Shown: positions 1 to 5,324, numbered from the stretch's first letter. The stretch is DNA of 5,324 nucleotides from Microcaldota archaeon (GCA_021793035.1 JAJYTM010000041.1:1-5324), one strand, 5' to 3'. The notes: a model not told the origin generated them from the letters alone. Translations and numbers: made by a program.

Positions 1-51
1 GCGCGTCTGTCCGAGATAGAGAAAAGGGGGAGATATAACGAGCGCGCCTAG
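1..51 (+). CDS. Probable 3' end of an unidentified plus-strand gene (partial)
   Basis: Reading frame 1 is open from the left edge and ends at a TAG at 49-51. It encodes 16 residues, ARLSEIEKRGRYNERA, a charged helix-like tail. The other two forward frames stop earlier, at about 18 and 38. The codons used (ATA, AGG, GAG, AAA) fit the style of the other genes here. The product cannot be identified from so short a piece. The stop overlaps the stop of the convergent minus-strand gene: the palindrome CTAG at 48-51 gives TAG on both strands. The frame could be open by chance, so confidence is moderate. Confidence 0.45.
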   Translation, partial: ARLSEIEKRGRYNERA

Positions 52-1109
52 AACCTCCCTGCATTGGGGAATTCTATCGGAGCTTCTGCCTTGTTCACCT
101 CCAGCTCCTTGCCCAGCTCCTCTGCGCTTGGCTGGTAAGTCATCCTGGAATATATAAGTATGGCAAGCCCTGCAAGCATTATCGCAGCGCCAGCAAGCGC
201 ATAAATCGCATGAGCATAAACAAAAACATAAAGGAAGAACATGCTTGTGGTAACATCAGATGACAGCCCCAGCCATGTGCTCTTCTTCGAGCCTACAAAT
301 ATCATCACTCCTGCTACGAAGCAGAAGAAAGCGAGAAGTATGCCAAGCATTGCCGCTGCGTATGCGAATGTCGCATTTGATATGAACGTGAAAAACCCTA
401 CCCTCTGCGCGAAGGTTATCGCTTCAGCAAGGCCGTTGCCGCTGAACAGGAGCACAATTACCATCGGCACCATGAATATTATGCCCGACACTATGTTAAG
501 GTTGAGCGGCAGCTTCCGTATCCCGCTCAGCGATTCCTGCTCTCCCCCTGCTTTGTCTATGTCCTCAAGGCAGTAATAGTTGCCGTTGCTCTCAACAAGG
601 TCCTCGAAGCAGAAAGGTCTATGGCAGTAGTGGCATATCGCATAGGCGGATCTCCATGGGTGCCATACGCAGTACATGCCCTCTGCCGCTTCCCTCTCCT
701 CCCGCTCGCTCTTTGTTACCCTCTTCTCCTTGTCGCCCATCAGGCTCTCTGTTTCAGAAGCACCGAGTATGTTACCAAGCGCGGTCTCGACCTGCGTATA
801 GCCTTCTGACGGCGGCACATAAGTCTCCTTTGCAACCTCTCCCATATTCGCCTCTACAGGCGCACCGGCTCGCTGAACGCTGCCTATCTGCTGCATCGCC
901 GGCCCTCCGGAAGCCGCAGGCGCACCCCCTATCTGCTGGTACCTGTACTCGTTGCCTGACTCGGCATGCGGCTCAGTTACTGCCCTGTTCTCGACAGGCT
1001 GTACTGGAGCTGCCTCATGCTGGATATCGACGGATCCCGACGGCTTGAACTCGCCCCTTTCTATTCTTTCCCTGAATATGAGCAAATCCGTATCGGGATT
1101 TATCGTCAT
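48..1109 (-). CDS. Membrane protein with N-terminal B-box-like zinc finger, function unknown
   Basis: I do not recognise a named family. With the start at 1109 the protein has 353 residues. Residues 1-30 are a charged helix-like segment. Residues about 33-120 are low-complexity and rich in Gln, Ala, Gly and Pro, so probably disordered. Residues 147-180 form a Cys/His cluster: C147, H150, C159, C162, H163, C167 and C180, with the spacing CxxH-x8-CxxCH-x3-C-x12-C. This resembles the small B-box-type zinc fingers found at the ends of prokaryotic membrane proteins. The C-terminal half has three or four hydrophobic helices (about 204-222, 246-272, and 288-321, which is long enough for two short ones), then a polar tail. 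The zinc finger therefore probably sits on one side of the membrane. The start was chosen because ATG at 1109-1107 overlaps the eS26 stop by one base (TGATG). A longer frame from 1190 would run 82 bases into eS26. Linkage to eS26 implies co-expression, but the role is unknown. Confidence 0.8.
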   Translation of the reverse strand: MTINPDTDLLIFRERIERGEFKPSGSVDIQHEAAPVQPVENRAVTEPHAESGNEYRYQQIGGAPAASGGPAMQQIGSVQRAGAPVEANMGEVAKETYVPPSEGYTQVETALGNILGASETESLMGDKEKRVTKSEREEREAAEGMYCVWHPWRSAYAICHYCHRPFCFEDLVESNGNYYCLEDIDKAGGEQESLSGIRKLPLNLNIVSGIIFMVPMVIVLLFSGNGLAEAITFAQRVGFFTFISNATFAYAAAMLGILLAFFCFVAGVMIFVGSKKSTWLGLSSDVTTSMFFLYVFVYAHAIYALAGAAIMLAGLAILIYSRMTYQPSAEELGKELEVNKAEAPIEFPNAGRF

Positions 1110-1342
1110 CAGACCAACTTCTTGGAGCGCTCTATTGCTTGCCTCTTCTTCTGCTCGAATATGCCCCTGTGCTTTGCGCAGCTTACGCAATAGTATACCT
1201 TCATCTTCTCGAAGAACCTAACATCATTAGCATTCTTGAGCTCGGTGTTGAACCTCACCGCCTTTTCAAAGGCAACCGCTTTGTTCCTTGGTATCTTCCT
1301 GCCGCACGATTCGCATATGACTATAGTCTCTTTTCCTCTCAA
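1109..1342 (-). CDS. rps26e: Small ribosomal subunit protein eS26 (S26e)
   Basis: eS26 is a zinc-binding protein of the small subunit that lies near the 3' end of 16S/18S rRNA, at the mRNA exit channel. The 77-residue product has the two family zinc pairs, C10-x2-C13 within ICESCGRK and C52-x2-C55 within YYCVSCAKH, with the conserved basic KAV element at about 21-23 between them. The archaeal form is shorter than the eukaryotic one, which has a longer tail; 77 residues is consistent with that. The start is TTG at 1342-1340. It is supported by GAGGTG at 1353-1348 on the minus strand, five bases upstream, and there is no in-frame ATG near the N terminus ahead of the first zinc pair. It is the first gene of a minus-strand pair and is coupled to the downstream membrane protein by TGATG. 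In archaea, eS26 is best known from the TACK and Asgard groups and is missing from most euryarchaea. Confidence 0.93.
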   Translation of the reverse strand: MRGKETIVICESCGRKIPRNKAVAFEKAVRFNTELKNANDVRFFEKMKVYYCVSCAKHRGIFEQKKRQAIERSKKLV

Positions 1343-1405
1343 ATAAACACCTCTTATCTATTAACATCAAAAGGATTAATAATTATAACTGCTAATTTAC
1401 GCACT
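1343..1405. promoter_or_regulatory. Divergent promoter region between eS26 and the RpiB-like gene
   Basis: These 63 bases separate two divergent operons and are much richer in A and T than the flanking genes. An AT-only stretch at about 1376-1388 (TTAATAATTATAA) can be read as a TATA box on both strands. For the plus strand, TTAATAAT at 1376-1383 lies about 26 bases before the ATG at 1406, the usual TATA-to-start distance for a leaderless archaeal mRNA, and a purine-rich AAAAGG just upstream could be the BRE. For the minus strand, TTATAATT centred near 1384 would place transcription start near 1358, leaving a short leader that contains the GAGGTG site. The positions are read by eye and the transcription starts are inferred. 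Confidence 0.55.
1348..1353 (-). promoter_or_regulatory. Shine-Dalgarno site of eS26, supports the TTG start
   Basis: On the minus strand this reads GAGGTG, complementary to the CACCUC of the archaeal 16S rRNA 3' end, with five bases (TTTAT) before the TTG. It is the evidence for using the TTG as the initiation codon. Confidence 0.75.
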
Positions 1406-1951
1406 ATGAAGGTGTTTATAGTAAGCGATAGCAAGAGGAACGGGATAGCGCTTGCGAACATGGTAAATGCGAGCGGCAACATAGGAATAATAAGCGAAAG
1501 CGACGTGAGCGAGCCGCAGCAGATAGTATCTGAGCTTGAGTCGCACAGGGATTCGTTCAGGCTCGCCTTTGTAGTGACCGACAAGCCCATCTATACGTGC
1601 ACTGAAGCGAACAAGTCAGATAGGATGCGCGCGGCAGTGTGCAGCAACTCGCGGGATGTCGACGAGGCAAAGGAAGCTCTTGCGAACGTCATAGTGCTGA
1701 GAAATTCGTCTTTCCAGAAGATGGACATAGGCAGCATAATCGCCGCGAGCACTGGCAAGGACATACCGCAGCTGGAAGGGTCGCAGGACAGTCTGTCTGC
1801 GAAGCGCAAGCCCCAGAAGCCCCAGAAGAAGCAGAAGGCCGAAGAAGACGATAGCGACGATACCATTGATTACAAGAATGAGCAGCAGGCCAGGCAGAAG
1901 GGGAAAGGCATATTCGGCAAGCTCAAGGACTCGCTTGGCATAGACGAGTGA
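1406..1951 (+). CDS. RpiB/LacA/B-like protein lacking the catalytic residues, with a charged C-terminal tail
   Basis: The 181-residue product resembles sugar-phosphate isomerases of the RpiB/LacA/LacB family over residues 1-115. It has a first strand MKVFIVSD followed by a helix. A second block, EANKSDRMRAAVC (67-79), lines up with the family's AANK..GIRA..C, and ANVIVL (93-98) lines up with the family's NVLAFG strand. The active site appears lost. The Asp-His after the first strand is D8-S9. The catalytic Cys-Gly-Thr-Gly loop is replaced by residues T58-Y63 (TDKPIY). The His-Asn-Asp before NVL is missing. Residues about 131-168 are a Lys/Gln/Glu/Asp-rich, probably disordered linker, followed by a short amphipathic C-terminal helix (IFGKLKDSL). 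Isomerase activity is therefore unlikely; a binding or scaffold role is possible but unproven. The start is ATG 1406, with no Shine-Dalgarno but a TATA-like box about 26 bases upstream, suggesting a leaderless transcript. A longer frame upstream would overlap eS26 antisense and is rejected. It is the first gene of the plus-strand cluster. Confidence 0.8.
   Translation: MKVFIVSDSKRNGIALANMVNASGNIGIISESDVSEPQQIVSELESHRDSFRLAFVVTDKPIYTCTEANKSDRMRAAVCSNSRDVDEAKEALANVIVLRNSSFQKMDIGSIIAASTGKDIPQLEGSQDSLSAKRKPQKPQKKQKAEEDDSDDTIDYKNEQQARQKGKGIFGKLKDSLGIDE
1811..1828 (+). repeat. Two tandem copies of a 9-base repeat in the RpiB-like tail
   Basis: CCCCAGAAG occurs twice in direct succession and, being a multiple of three, adds a repeated KPQ unit to the Lys/Gln-rich tail. 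It is a likely site of replication slippage without frameshift. Confidence 0.7.
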
Positions 1952-1976
1952 TCCAGGGCCTGACATGCAAATGTGT

Positions 1977-1983
1977 GGTGATC
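1977..1983 (+). promoter_or_regulatory. Shine-Dalgarno site of the HTH regulator, decides the start
   Basis: GGTGATC is a perfect complement to GAUCACC at the archaeal 16S rRNA 3' end and ends two bases before ATG 1986. No comparable site stands at the right distance from the upstream in-frame ATG at 1965. Confidence 0.75.
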
Positions 1984-1985
1984 GG

Positions 1986-2339
1986 ATGAAGACCGCAAAC
2001 TGCAGCGACCTAATGAAGCTATCAATACCAGCCGTCAGGTATGCGCTCGCAAAAGGCCTCTCGGAAAGGTACGGCATGGACCAATCGCGCATAGCCCTTT
2101 CGCTTGGCATAACGCAGGCAGCGGTAAACAAATACCTATCGGACAAATGCTCTGCGAACATATCCAAGCTCGGCAAGGCTGCATACGCCAGCGGCATAGT
2201 TGGCGATGATATGCTGGATGCGGCTTCCAGTGCGGACACGAAGAAGCTCAATAGGATGATAGACCGTGCAGCTTCCGGCAAGGCGATGATAGACCTGGTG
2301 GGCAAGAAGCTTGGCATGAAAGTGGCTTTACTTGCATGA
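1986..2339 (+). CDS. Helix-turn-helix transcriptional regulator, COG2522-like (XRE type)
   Basis: A 117-residue protein whose first half matches archaeal predicted regulators of the COG2522 type. SIPAVRYALAKGL (13-25) corresponds to the family's LPAIRA.IA..L helix. It is followed by a helix-turn-helix at about 27-52 with the recognition helix ITQAAVNKYLS (42-52), very close to the family's VTQAAVSKYLSG. The C-terminal half (about 55-117) is helical and less conserved, perhaps for dimerisation; no ligand-binding domain is visible. It probably acts as a DNA-binding dimer, and its target is unknown. The gene lies 34 bases after the RpiB-like gene and 21 before glyS, in one operon. I chose ATG 1986 over ATG 1965 because of the GGTGATC site; the longer form would add seven residues (MQMCGDR) that do not look like the family. 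Confidence 0.82.
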   Translation: MKTANCSDLMKLSIPAVRYALAKGLSERYGMDQSRIALSLGITQAAVNKYLSDKCSANISKLGKAAYASGIVGDDMLDAASSADTKKLNRMIDRAASGKAMIDLVGKKLGMKVALLA

Positions 2340-2351
2340 ATCATGCAATAT

Positions 2352-2358
2352 GGTAATC
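2352..2358 (+). promoter_or_regulatory. Shine-Dalgarno site of glyS, favours ATG 2361
   Basis: GGTAATC differs by one base from GGTGATC and ends two bases before ATG 2361, the same geometry as in the gene upstream. It argues against ATG 2343, which has no such site, and slightly favours 2361 over the adjacent ATG at 2364. Confidence 0.6.
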
Positions 2359-2360
2359 AT

Positions 2361-3857
2361 ATGATGAAGAAAGAAGGCATAGATGCGCTGGTTAACCTGT
2401 GCTCCAGGCGCGGCATACTGCTGCCGTCTTACGAGATATACGGCGAGCTGGCTGGATTCTACGACTACGGGCCGATAGGCGTTTCCATAAGGCACAGGAT
2501 AGAGGGCCTTTGGAGGGATATGTTCATAACGGGCATGGGCAACATGGAGGTGTTCACATCGATCATAGGGCCAAGCATCATGTTCGAGGCGAGCGGCCAC
2601 CTAAGCACGTTTACCGATCCGATATCCAAATGCGAGAAATGCGGCGCTACGTACAGGGTGGACAAGCTTCTGCAGGCATATTTCGAGGGTAAGGGCGACA
2701 CAAAGAGGGCCAACGAAGTTCTGAAGATGGGCATAGAGGATCTCGACAAAGCTCTCAGGGAGAGCGGGATAAAATGCGAGAAATGCGGCGGCAACCTTGG
2801 CCGTGCGGTCAACTTCAACCTGATGATGGGGACAGACATAGGCCCGTTGGGCAATGTCAAGGGCTTTCTGAGGCCAGAGACGGCGCAGGGGATATTCACC
2901 GACTTCAAGAAGCTTGCCAGGGCGTACGGCATAAAGCTCCCTATGGGCATAGGCCAGGTGGGCAAGGCCTTCAGGAACGAAATATCGCCGAGGAAGATAC
3001 TGATACGCATGAGGGAGTTCTCGCAGATGGAGCTTGAGTTCTTCTTCGACCCCGGGGACAAGGCGCTTTACATAGACGGCTCAGAGATAAAGACTGCCAA
3101 TCTGTCAAAGGAGGTAAACTTCCTGTCCCGCGAGGTGCAGGAAGGTGGCAGCCAGGATTGCAGCAAGGCGAAGATAAGCGAACTCATCGCTTCAGGCCTT
3201 GTGCCAAACACGTTGATGGGGTATCTGATGCAGAACGAGGCCGATTTCCTAAGCTCTTTGGGCATAGCGGAAGACAAAATAAGGTACAGGCAGCCAATGA
3301 AGGAAGAGCTGCCTCACTATTCAAAAGGCAACATTGACGTAGAAGTTCTGATAGGCAGCGACTATGAAGAGGTCATAGGCAACGCGTACAGGACAGATTT
3401 CGACCTGCAGAATCACCAGAAATACTCAAAGGAGGACATGTCAATAGTCAATGGCGACAGCAAAGTGGTTCCGCATGTCGTCGAAGCGAGTTTCGGCTTG
3501 GACAGGCTGTTCTGGGCCGCGATGAGCAACTCTCTATATAATGACGATAAGCGCGGCTGGGATGTTCTTCTGCTAAGCAAAAAGGTAGCACCATACGATT
3601 ATGCAGTGTTCCCATTGCAGAAAGACGACAAGATAATGGCGAAGGCGAAGGAGATTGATTCAAGGCTAAAGTCAATGAAGCTCTCTACATTTTTCGGCCA
3701 GAGCGGCAGCATAGGCAAGAGGTATGCGAGGGCCGACGAGATAGGCATACCGAACGCGATAACCGTCGACTATCAGACGCTGGAAGACGATACTGTGACA
3801 GTCAGGAATATAAATGATGCCAGCCAAATAAGGATTAAGGTGGGCGATATAAAGTGA
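2361..3857 (+). CDS. glyS: Glycine--tRNA ligase (class II, alpha2 type)
   Basis: Attaches glycine to tRNA-Gly in the cytoplasm using ATP. The 498-residue protein shows the family order. The N-terminal RRGILLPSYEIYGELAGFYDYGP (about 16-38) includes the conserved G-F-Y-D-Y-G-P. Two CEKC pairs (C91/C94 and C139/C142) probably bind one zinc. The glycine-site segment LRPETAQGIF is at 170-179. Class II motif 2, FRNEISPR (204-211), carries the conserved Arg205 and Glu207. EVIGNAYRTDFDL (337-349) follows, then motif 3, EASFGLDRLF (375-384), with the ATP-binding Arg382. From about 405 to the end is the HGTP-type anticodon-binding domain. At 498 residues it is shorter than most archaeal and eukaryotic alpha2 enzymes (roughly 570 or more) and close to compact bacterial ones. 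No catalytic motif is missing, so this appears to be trimming of insertions. It overlaps the next gene by four bases (GTGA). Confidence 0.96.
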   Translation: MMKKEGIDALVNLCSRRGILLPSYEIYGELAGFYDYGPIGVSIRHRIEGLWRDMFITGMGNMEVFTSIIGPSIMFEASGHLSTFTDPISKCEKCGATYRVDKLLQAYFEGKGDTKRANEVLKMGIEDLDKALRESGIKCEKCGGNLGRAVNFNLMMGTDIGPLGNVKGFLRPETAQGIFTDFKKLARAYGIKLPMGIGQVGKAFRNEISPRKILIRMREFSQMELEFFFDPGDKALYIDGSEIKTANLSKEVNFLSREVQEGGSQDCSKAKISELIASGLVPNTLMGYLMQNEADFLSSLGIAEDKIRYRQPMKEELPHYSKGNIDVEVLIGSDYEEVIGNAYRTDFDLQNHQKYSKEDMSIVNGDSKVVPHVVEASFGLDRLFWAAMSNSLYNDDKRGWDVLLLSKKVAPYDYAVFPLQKDDKIMAKAKEIDSRLKSMKLSTFFGQSGSIGKRYARADEIGIPNAITVDYQTLEDDTVTVRNINDASQIRIKVGDIK

Positions 3858-4762
3858 CACTTGAAAGCATGCATGTGCGCGAGTTTGAAGTCAAAGACTT
3901 CAGCCTGAAGCATACTTTCGAGAGTGCGCAGCCGATAACATTCTGCGGCGACTATGACGAGCGCACGAACAGCCTGGTCTATGCAGAGGGCGTGCACATA
4001 ATAAACGTGATGCACAGGCAGGCGCATGCGAGAAGCAGCCGCAGCCGCATCGCCGTAGCCAGCAAGGACATAGGATATGCCGAAAGGCATTTCAAGGAAC
4101 GGTTCAGGATCAGCGACAACCTTGATAAGATATACGGCGAAATCGATACAGATAAATTCATGCACGAATCGATAGCGAAATACAGGGGCATGCGCCTGAC
4201 AGTTAATGACCCATGGGAGACAACCGCTCTATTTATCATATCGCAGTTCAACAACGTAAAGCGGATACGCCTCATAGCGAAGAACATTATAGAGAGGTTC
4301 GGCACACCTATAAGGGACGACATGGATAACGTCATAGCCAAATCCTTCCCGACAAGTGCGGAGATTGCACGCGCTGACAGGGCGGATTTGTTCGCATGCG
4401 GCACGGGCTTCAGGGACAAGTACCTTAAAGAGGCTGCGGAGTTCTGCACCTACAACCTCGACCTAAATTCGCTGAAGTCCAAGAGCTATCCAGAAATAAA
4501 GGAGAGCCTCATGGAGATAAGCGGGGTCGGCGACAAGGTGGCTGATTGCATAGCGCTCATGGGATACAGCAAGACAGAGGCATGCCCGATAGACGTGTGG
4601 ATGAAACGCATACTGGAGAACGTATATTTCAAAGGCAGGAAGCAGAATATAAGCAAGCTGCACGAATTCGCAGAGAAGCGCTGGGGCAGATATGCAGGAT
4701 ATGCGCAGCAGTACCTTTTCTGGAGCGGAAGGAGCGGTCTTGTCGGCAGGGCGAAACGATGA
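3854..4762 (+). CDS. ogg: 8-oxoguanine DNA glycosylase/AP lyase, OGG1 type
   Basis: Excises 8-oxoguanine from DNA in base excision repair, using a lysine Schiff base and beta-lyase cleavage. The 302-residue protein has the OGG N-terminal domain (about 8-110) followed by the helix-hairpin-helix-GPD glycosylase domain. The hairpin reads EISGVGDKVADCIALM (221-236). Lys228 is the nucleophile (human K249) and Asp247 in PIDVWM is the catalytic acid (human D268), with the same 19-residue spacing as in human OGG1. C232, Q285 and F289 match human C253, Q315 and F319 of the 8-oxoG pocket, and R137 and R187 match R154 and R204. Differences are F132 at the position of human N149, F186 at Y203, and A25 near the G42 position. 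The N-terminal domain separates it from the shorter archaeal Ogg2 and AgoG types. The GTG start at 3854 overlaps the glyS stop; the next in-frame ATG (3869) has no ribosome-binding site. The end overlaps the next gene (ATGA). Confidence 0.93.
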   Translation: MTLESMHVREFEVKDFSLKHTFESAQPITFCGDYDERTNSLVYAEGVHIINVMHRQAHARSSRSRIAVASKDIGYAERHFKERFRISDNLDKIYGEIDTDKFMHESIAKYRGMRLTVNDPWETTALFIISQFNNVKRIRLIAKNIIERFGTPIRDDMDNVIAKSFPTSAEIARADRADLFACGTGFRDKYLKEAAEFCTYNLDLNSLKSKSYPEIKESLMEISGVGDKVADCIALMGYSKTEACPIDVWMKRILENVYFKGRKQNISKLHEFAEKRWGRYAGYAQQYLFWSGRSGLVGRAKR

Positions 4763-5324
4763 AAGAGGGCACAGACATGAAGGAGGAGATCGAATCCATA
4801 GAGGCGGAGCTGGAGAAAAAGCAGAAGGAACTCGACAAGATCAACGAGCTATCCCGGGATTCAGTTAGGTATTGCGCCAAGGCAATAAACATGATGCACA
4901 ACCGTGAATTCGATGAAGCTGCATCCCTGCTTGCGCGGTCCAAGGCACTGATATCGGAGCTCAAGCATATCACAAGCGACAGCTACCTTCTATTGATGCC
5001 TTCGCAGGAATTCGCAGAGGCGAGCGTGCTTTACAGTATCACGAGCGATGCTGGGCAGCAGCGCATGCCGAGCTACAGGGAGCTGGGGATAAGCCCGGAA
5101 GCGTACCTGCTTGGCATAATGGATGTTGTCGGCGAACTCAAGAGGGAGATACTCGATTCGCTGAGGGTTGGCGAGGTTGAGAGGGCGAAGTCGCACCTGG
5201 CGCTCATGGAATACATATACGACGCGACGAGGGCCATACGCTTCCCGGAATCGGTGCTCCCTGGGTTCAGGAAGAAGCAGGACGTCGCAAGGATACAGCT
5301 AGAGAATGCAGGCAGCGACATACT
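4759..5324 (+). CDS. Translin/Trax-family RNA-binding protein, likely endoribonuclease (right edge partial)
   Basis: The frame stays open for 188 codons to the window edge, close to the usual 190-210 residue length of archaeal COG2178 proteins, so only the tail is missing. It is all helical: a charged N-terminal helix (about 7-33), SRDSVRYCAKAI (32-43), REFDEAASLL (49-58), SQEFAEASVLY (82-92), the family signature EAYLLGIMDVVGELKRE (114-130), and the C-terminal FPESVLPGFRKKQDVAR (162-178). In eukaryotes, translin and Trax form the C3PO RNase. The catalytic acids are in Trax and absent from translin. Here E84 and E87 (QEFAEA) match the Trax QEYVEA pair, and D122 and E126 (DVVGEL) match its D and E. 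A working RNase is therefore predicted, probably as a homo-oligomeric shell. The ATG at 4759 shares ATGA with the ogg stop. An alternative ATG at 4777 has GAGGGC six bases upstream and would shorten the protein by six residues. Confidence 0.92.
   Translation, partial: MKEGTDMKEEIESIEAELEKKQKELDKINELSRDSVRYCAKAINMMHNREFDEAASLLARSKALISELKHITSDSYLLLMPSQEFAEASVLYSITSDAGQQRMPSYRELGISPEAYLLGIMDVVGELKREILDSLRVGEVERAKSHLALMEYIYDATRAIRFPESVLPGFRKKQDVARIQLENAGSDI

Noticed and set aside
21..47. Possible pyrimidine-rich terminator for the minus-strand operon (CCCCCTTTTC on that strand)
   Set aside because: The T run is only four bases and lies within the probable coding end of the convergent gene; too weak to call.
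656..1048. 130-codon plus-strand frame rich in Pro, Ser and Leu
   Set aside because: It is antisense to the low-complexity and zinc-finger coding part of the membrane protein; its composition mirrors that sequence.
1110..1190. N-terminal extension of the membrane protein up to an ATG at 1190
   Set aside because: It would lie entirely inside the well-supported eS26 gene in another frame; the ATG at 1109 with the TGATG overlap is the natural start.
1139..1405. N-terminal extension of the RpiB-like protein (89 residues)
   Set aside because: It runs antisense over eS26 and through the AT-rich promoter region; the family-like first strand MKVFIVSD begins at 1406.
1616..2344. 242-codon open frame on the minus strand
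   Set aside because: It is antisense to the RpiB-like gene and the HTH regulator, spans both plus the spacer, and shows no recognisable family.
2465..3061. 198-codon open frame on the minus strand
   Set aside because: It is a shadow of glyS, whose conserved motifs explain the plus strand fully.
3979..4449. 156-codon open frame on the minus strand
   Set aside because: It is a shadow of ogg; the composition (Ser/Leu/Arg-rich) is typical of antisense frames here.

Overview
The window looks like a compact archaeal genome, most likely a DPANN lineage and perhaps Micrarchaeota. The reasons are: ribosomal protein eS26 (absent from bacteria), an archaeal-type alpha2 glycyl-tRNA synthetase, a COG2522-like XRE-type regulator, an archaeal Trax/translin-family protein, a putative TATA-containing divergent promoter, very tight gene packing, and heavy use of ATA (Ile) and AGG (Arg) codons. 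The phylum assignment is an inference; the domain assignment is firm.

Layout. At the left edge, bases 1-51 probably hold the last 16 codons of a plus-strand gene. It converges tail to tail with a minus-strand pair, and the two stop codons share a CTAG palindrome. The minus-strand pair is eS26 (1342-1109, TTG start) followed, with a 1-base TGATG stop/start overlap, by a membrane protein carrying a B-box-like Cys/His zinc finger (1109-48). Bases 1343-1405 form a short AT-rich divergent promoter region.

From 1406 to the right edge there is one plus-strand cluster that reads like an operon: a degenerate RpiB/LacA/B-like protein with a charged tail, a helix-turn-helix regulator, glycyl-tRNA synthetase, an OGG1-type 8-oxoguanine DNA glycosylase, and a Trax-like translin-family protein cut by the right edge. 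The gaps are 34 and 21 bases, followed by two 4-base overlaps (GTGA and ATGA), so the last three genes are probably translationally coupled.

Together the window mixes translation (eS26, GlyRS), DNA oxidation repair (Ogg) and RNA processing (Trax-like). The less ordinary parts are the isomerase-fold protein that has lost its active site, the lineage-specific zinc-finger membrane protein tied to eS26, the altered base-recognition positions in Ogg, and a consistent Shine-Dalgarno geometry that settles three starts. No mobile element, CRISPR array, rRNA or tRNA gene was recognised, and no stretch over 300 bases lacks a gene.
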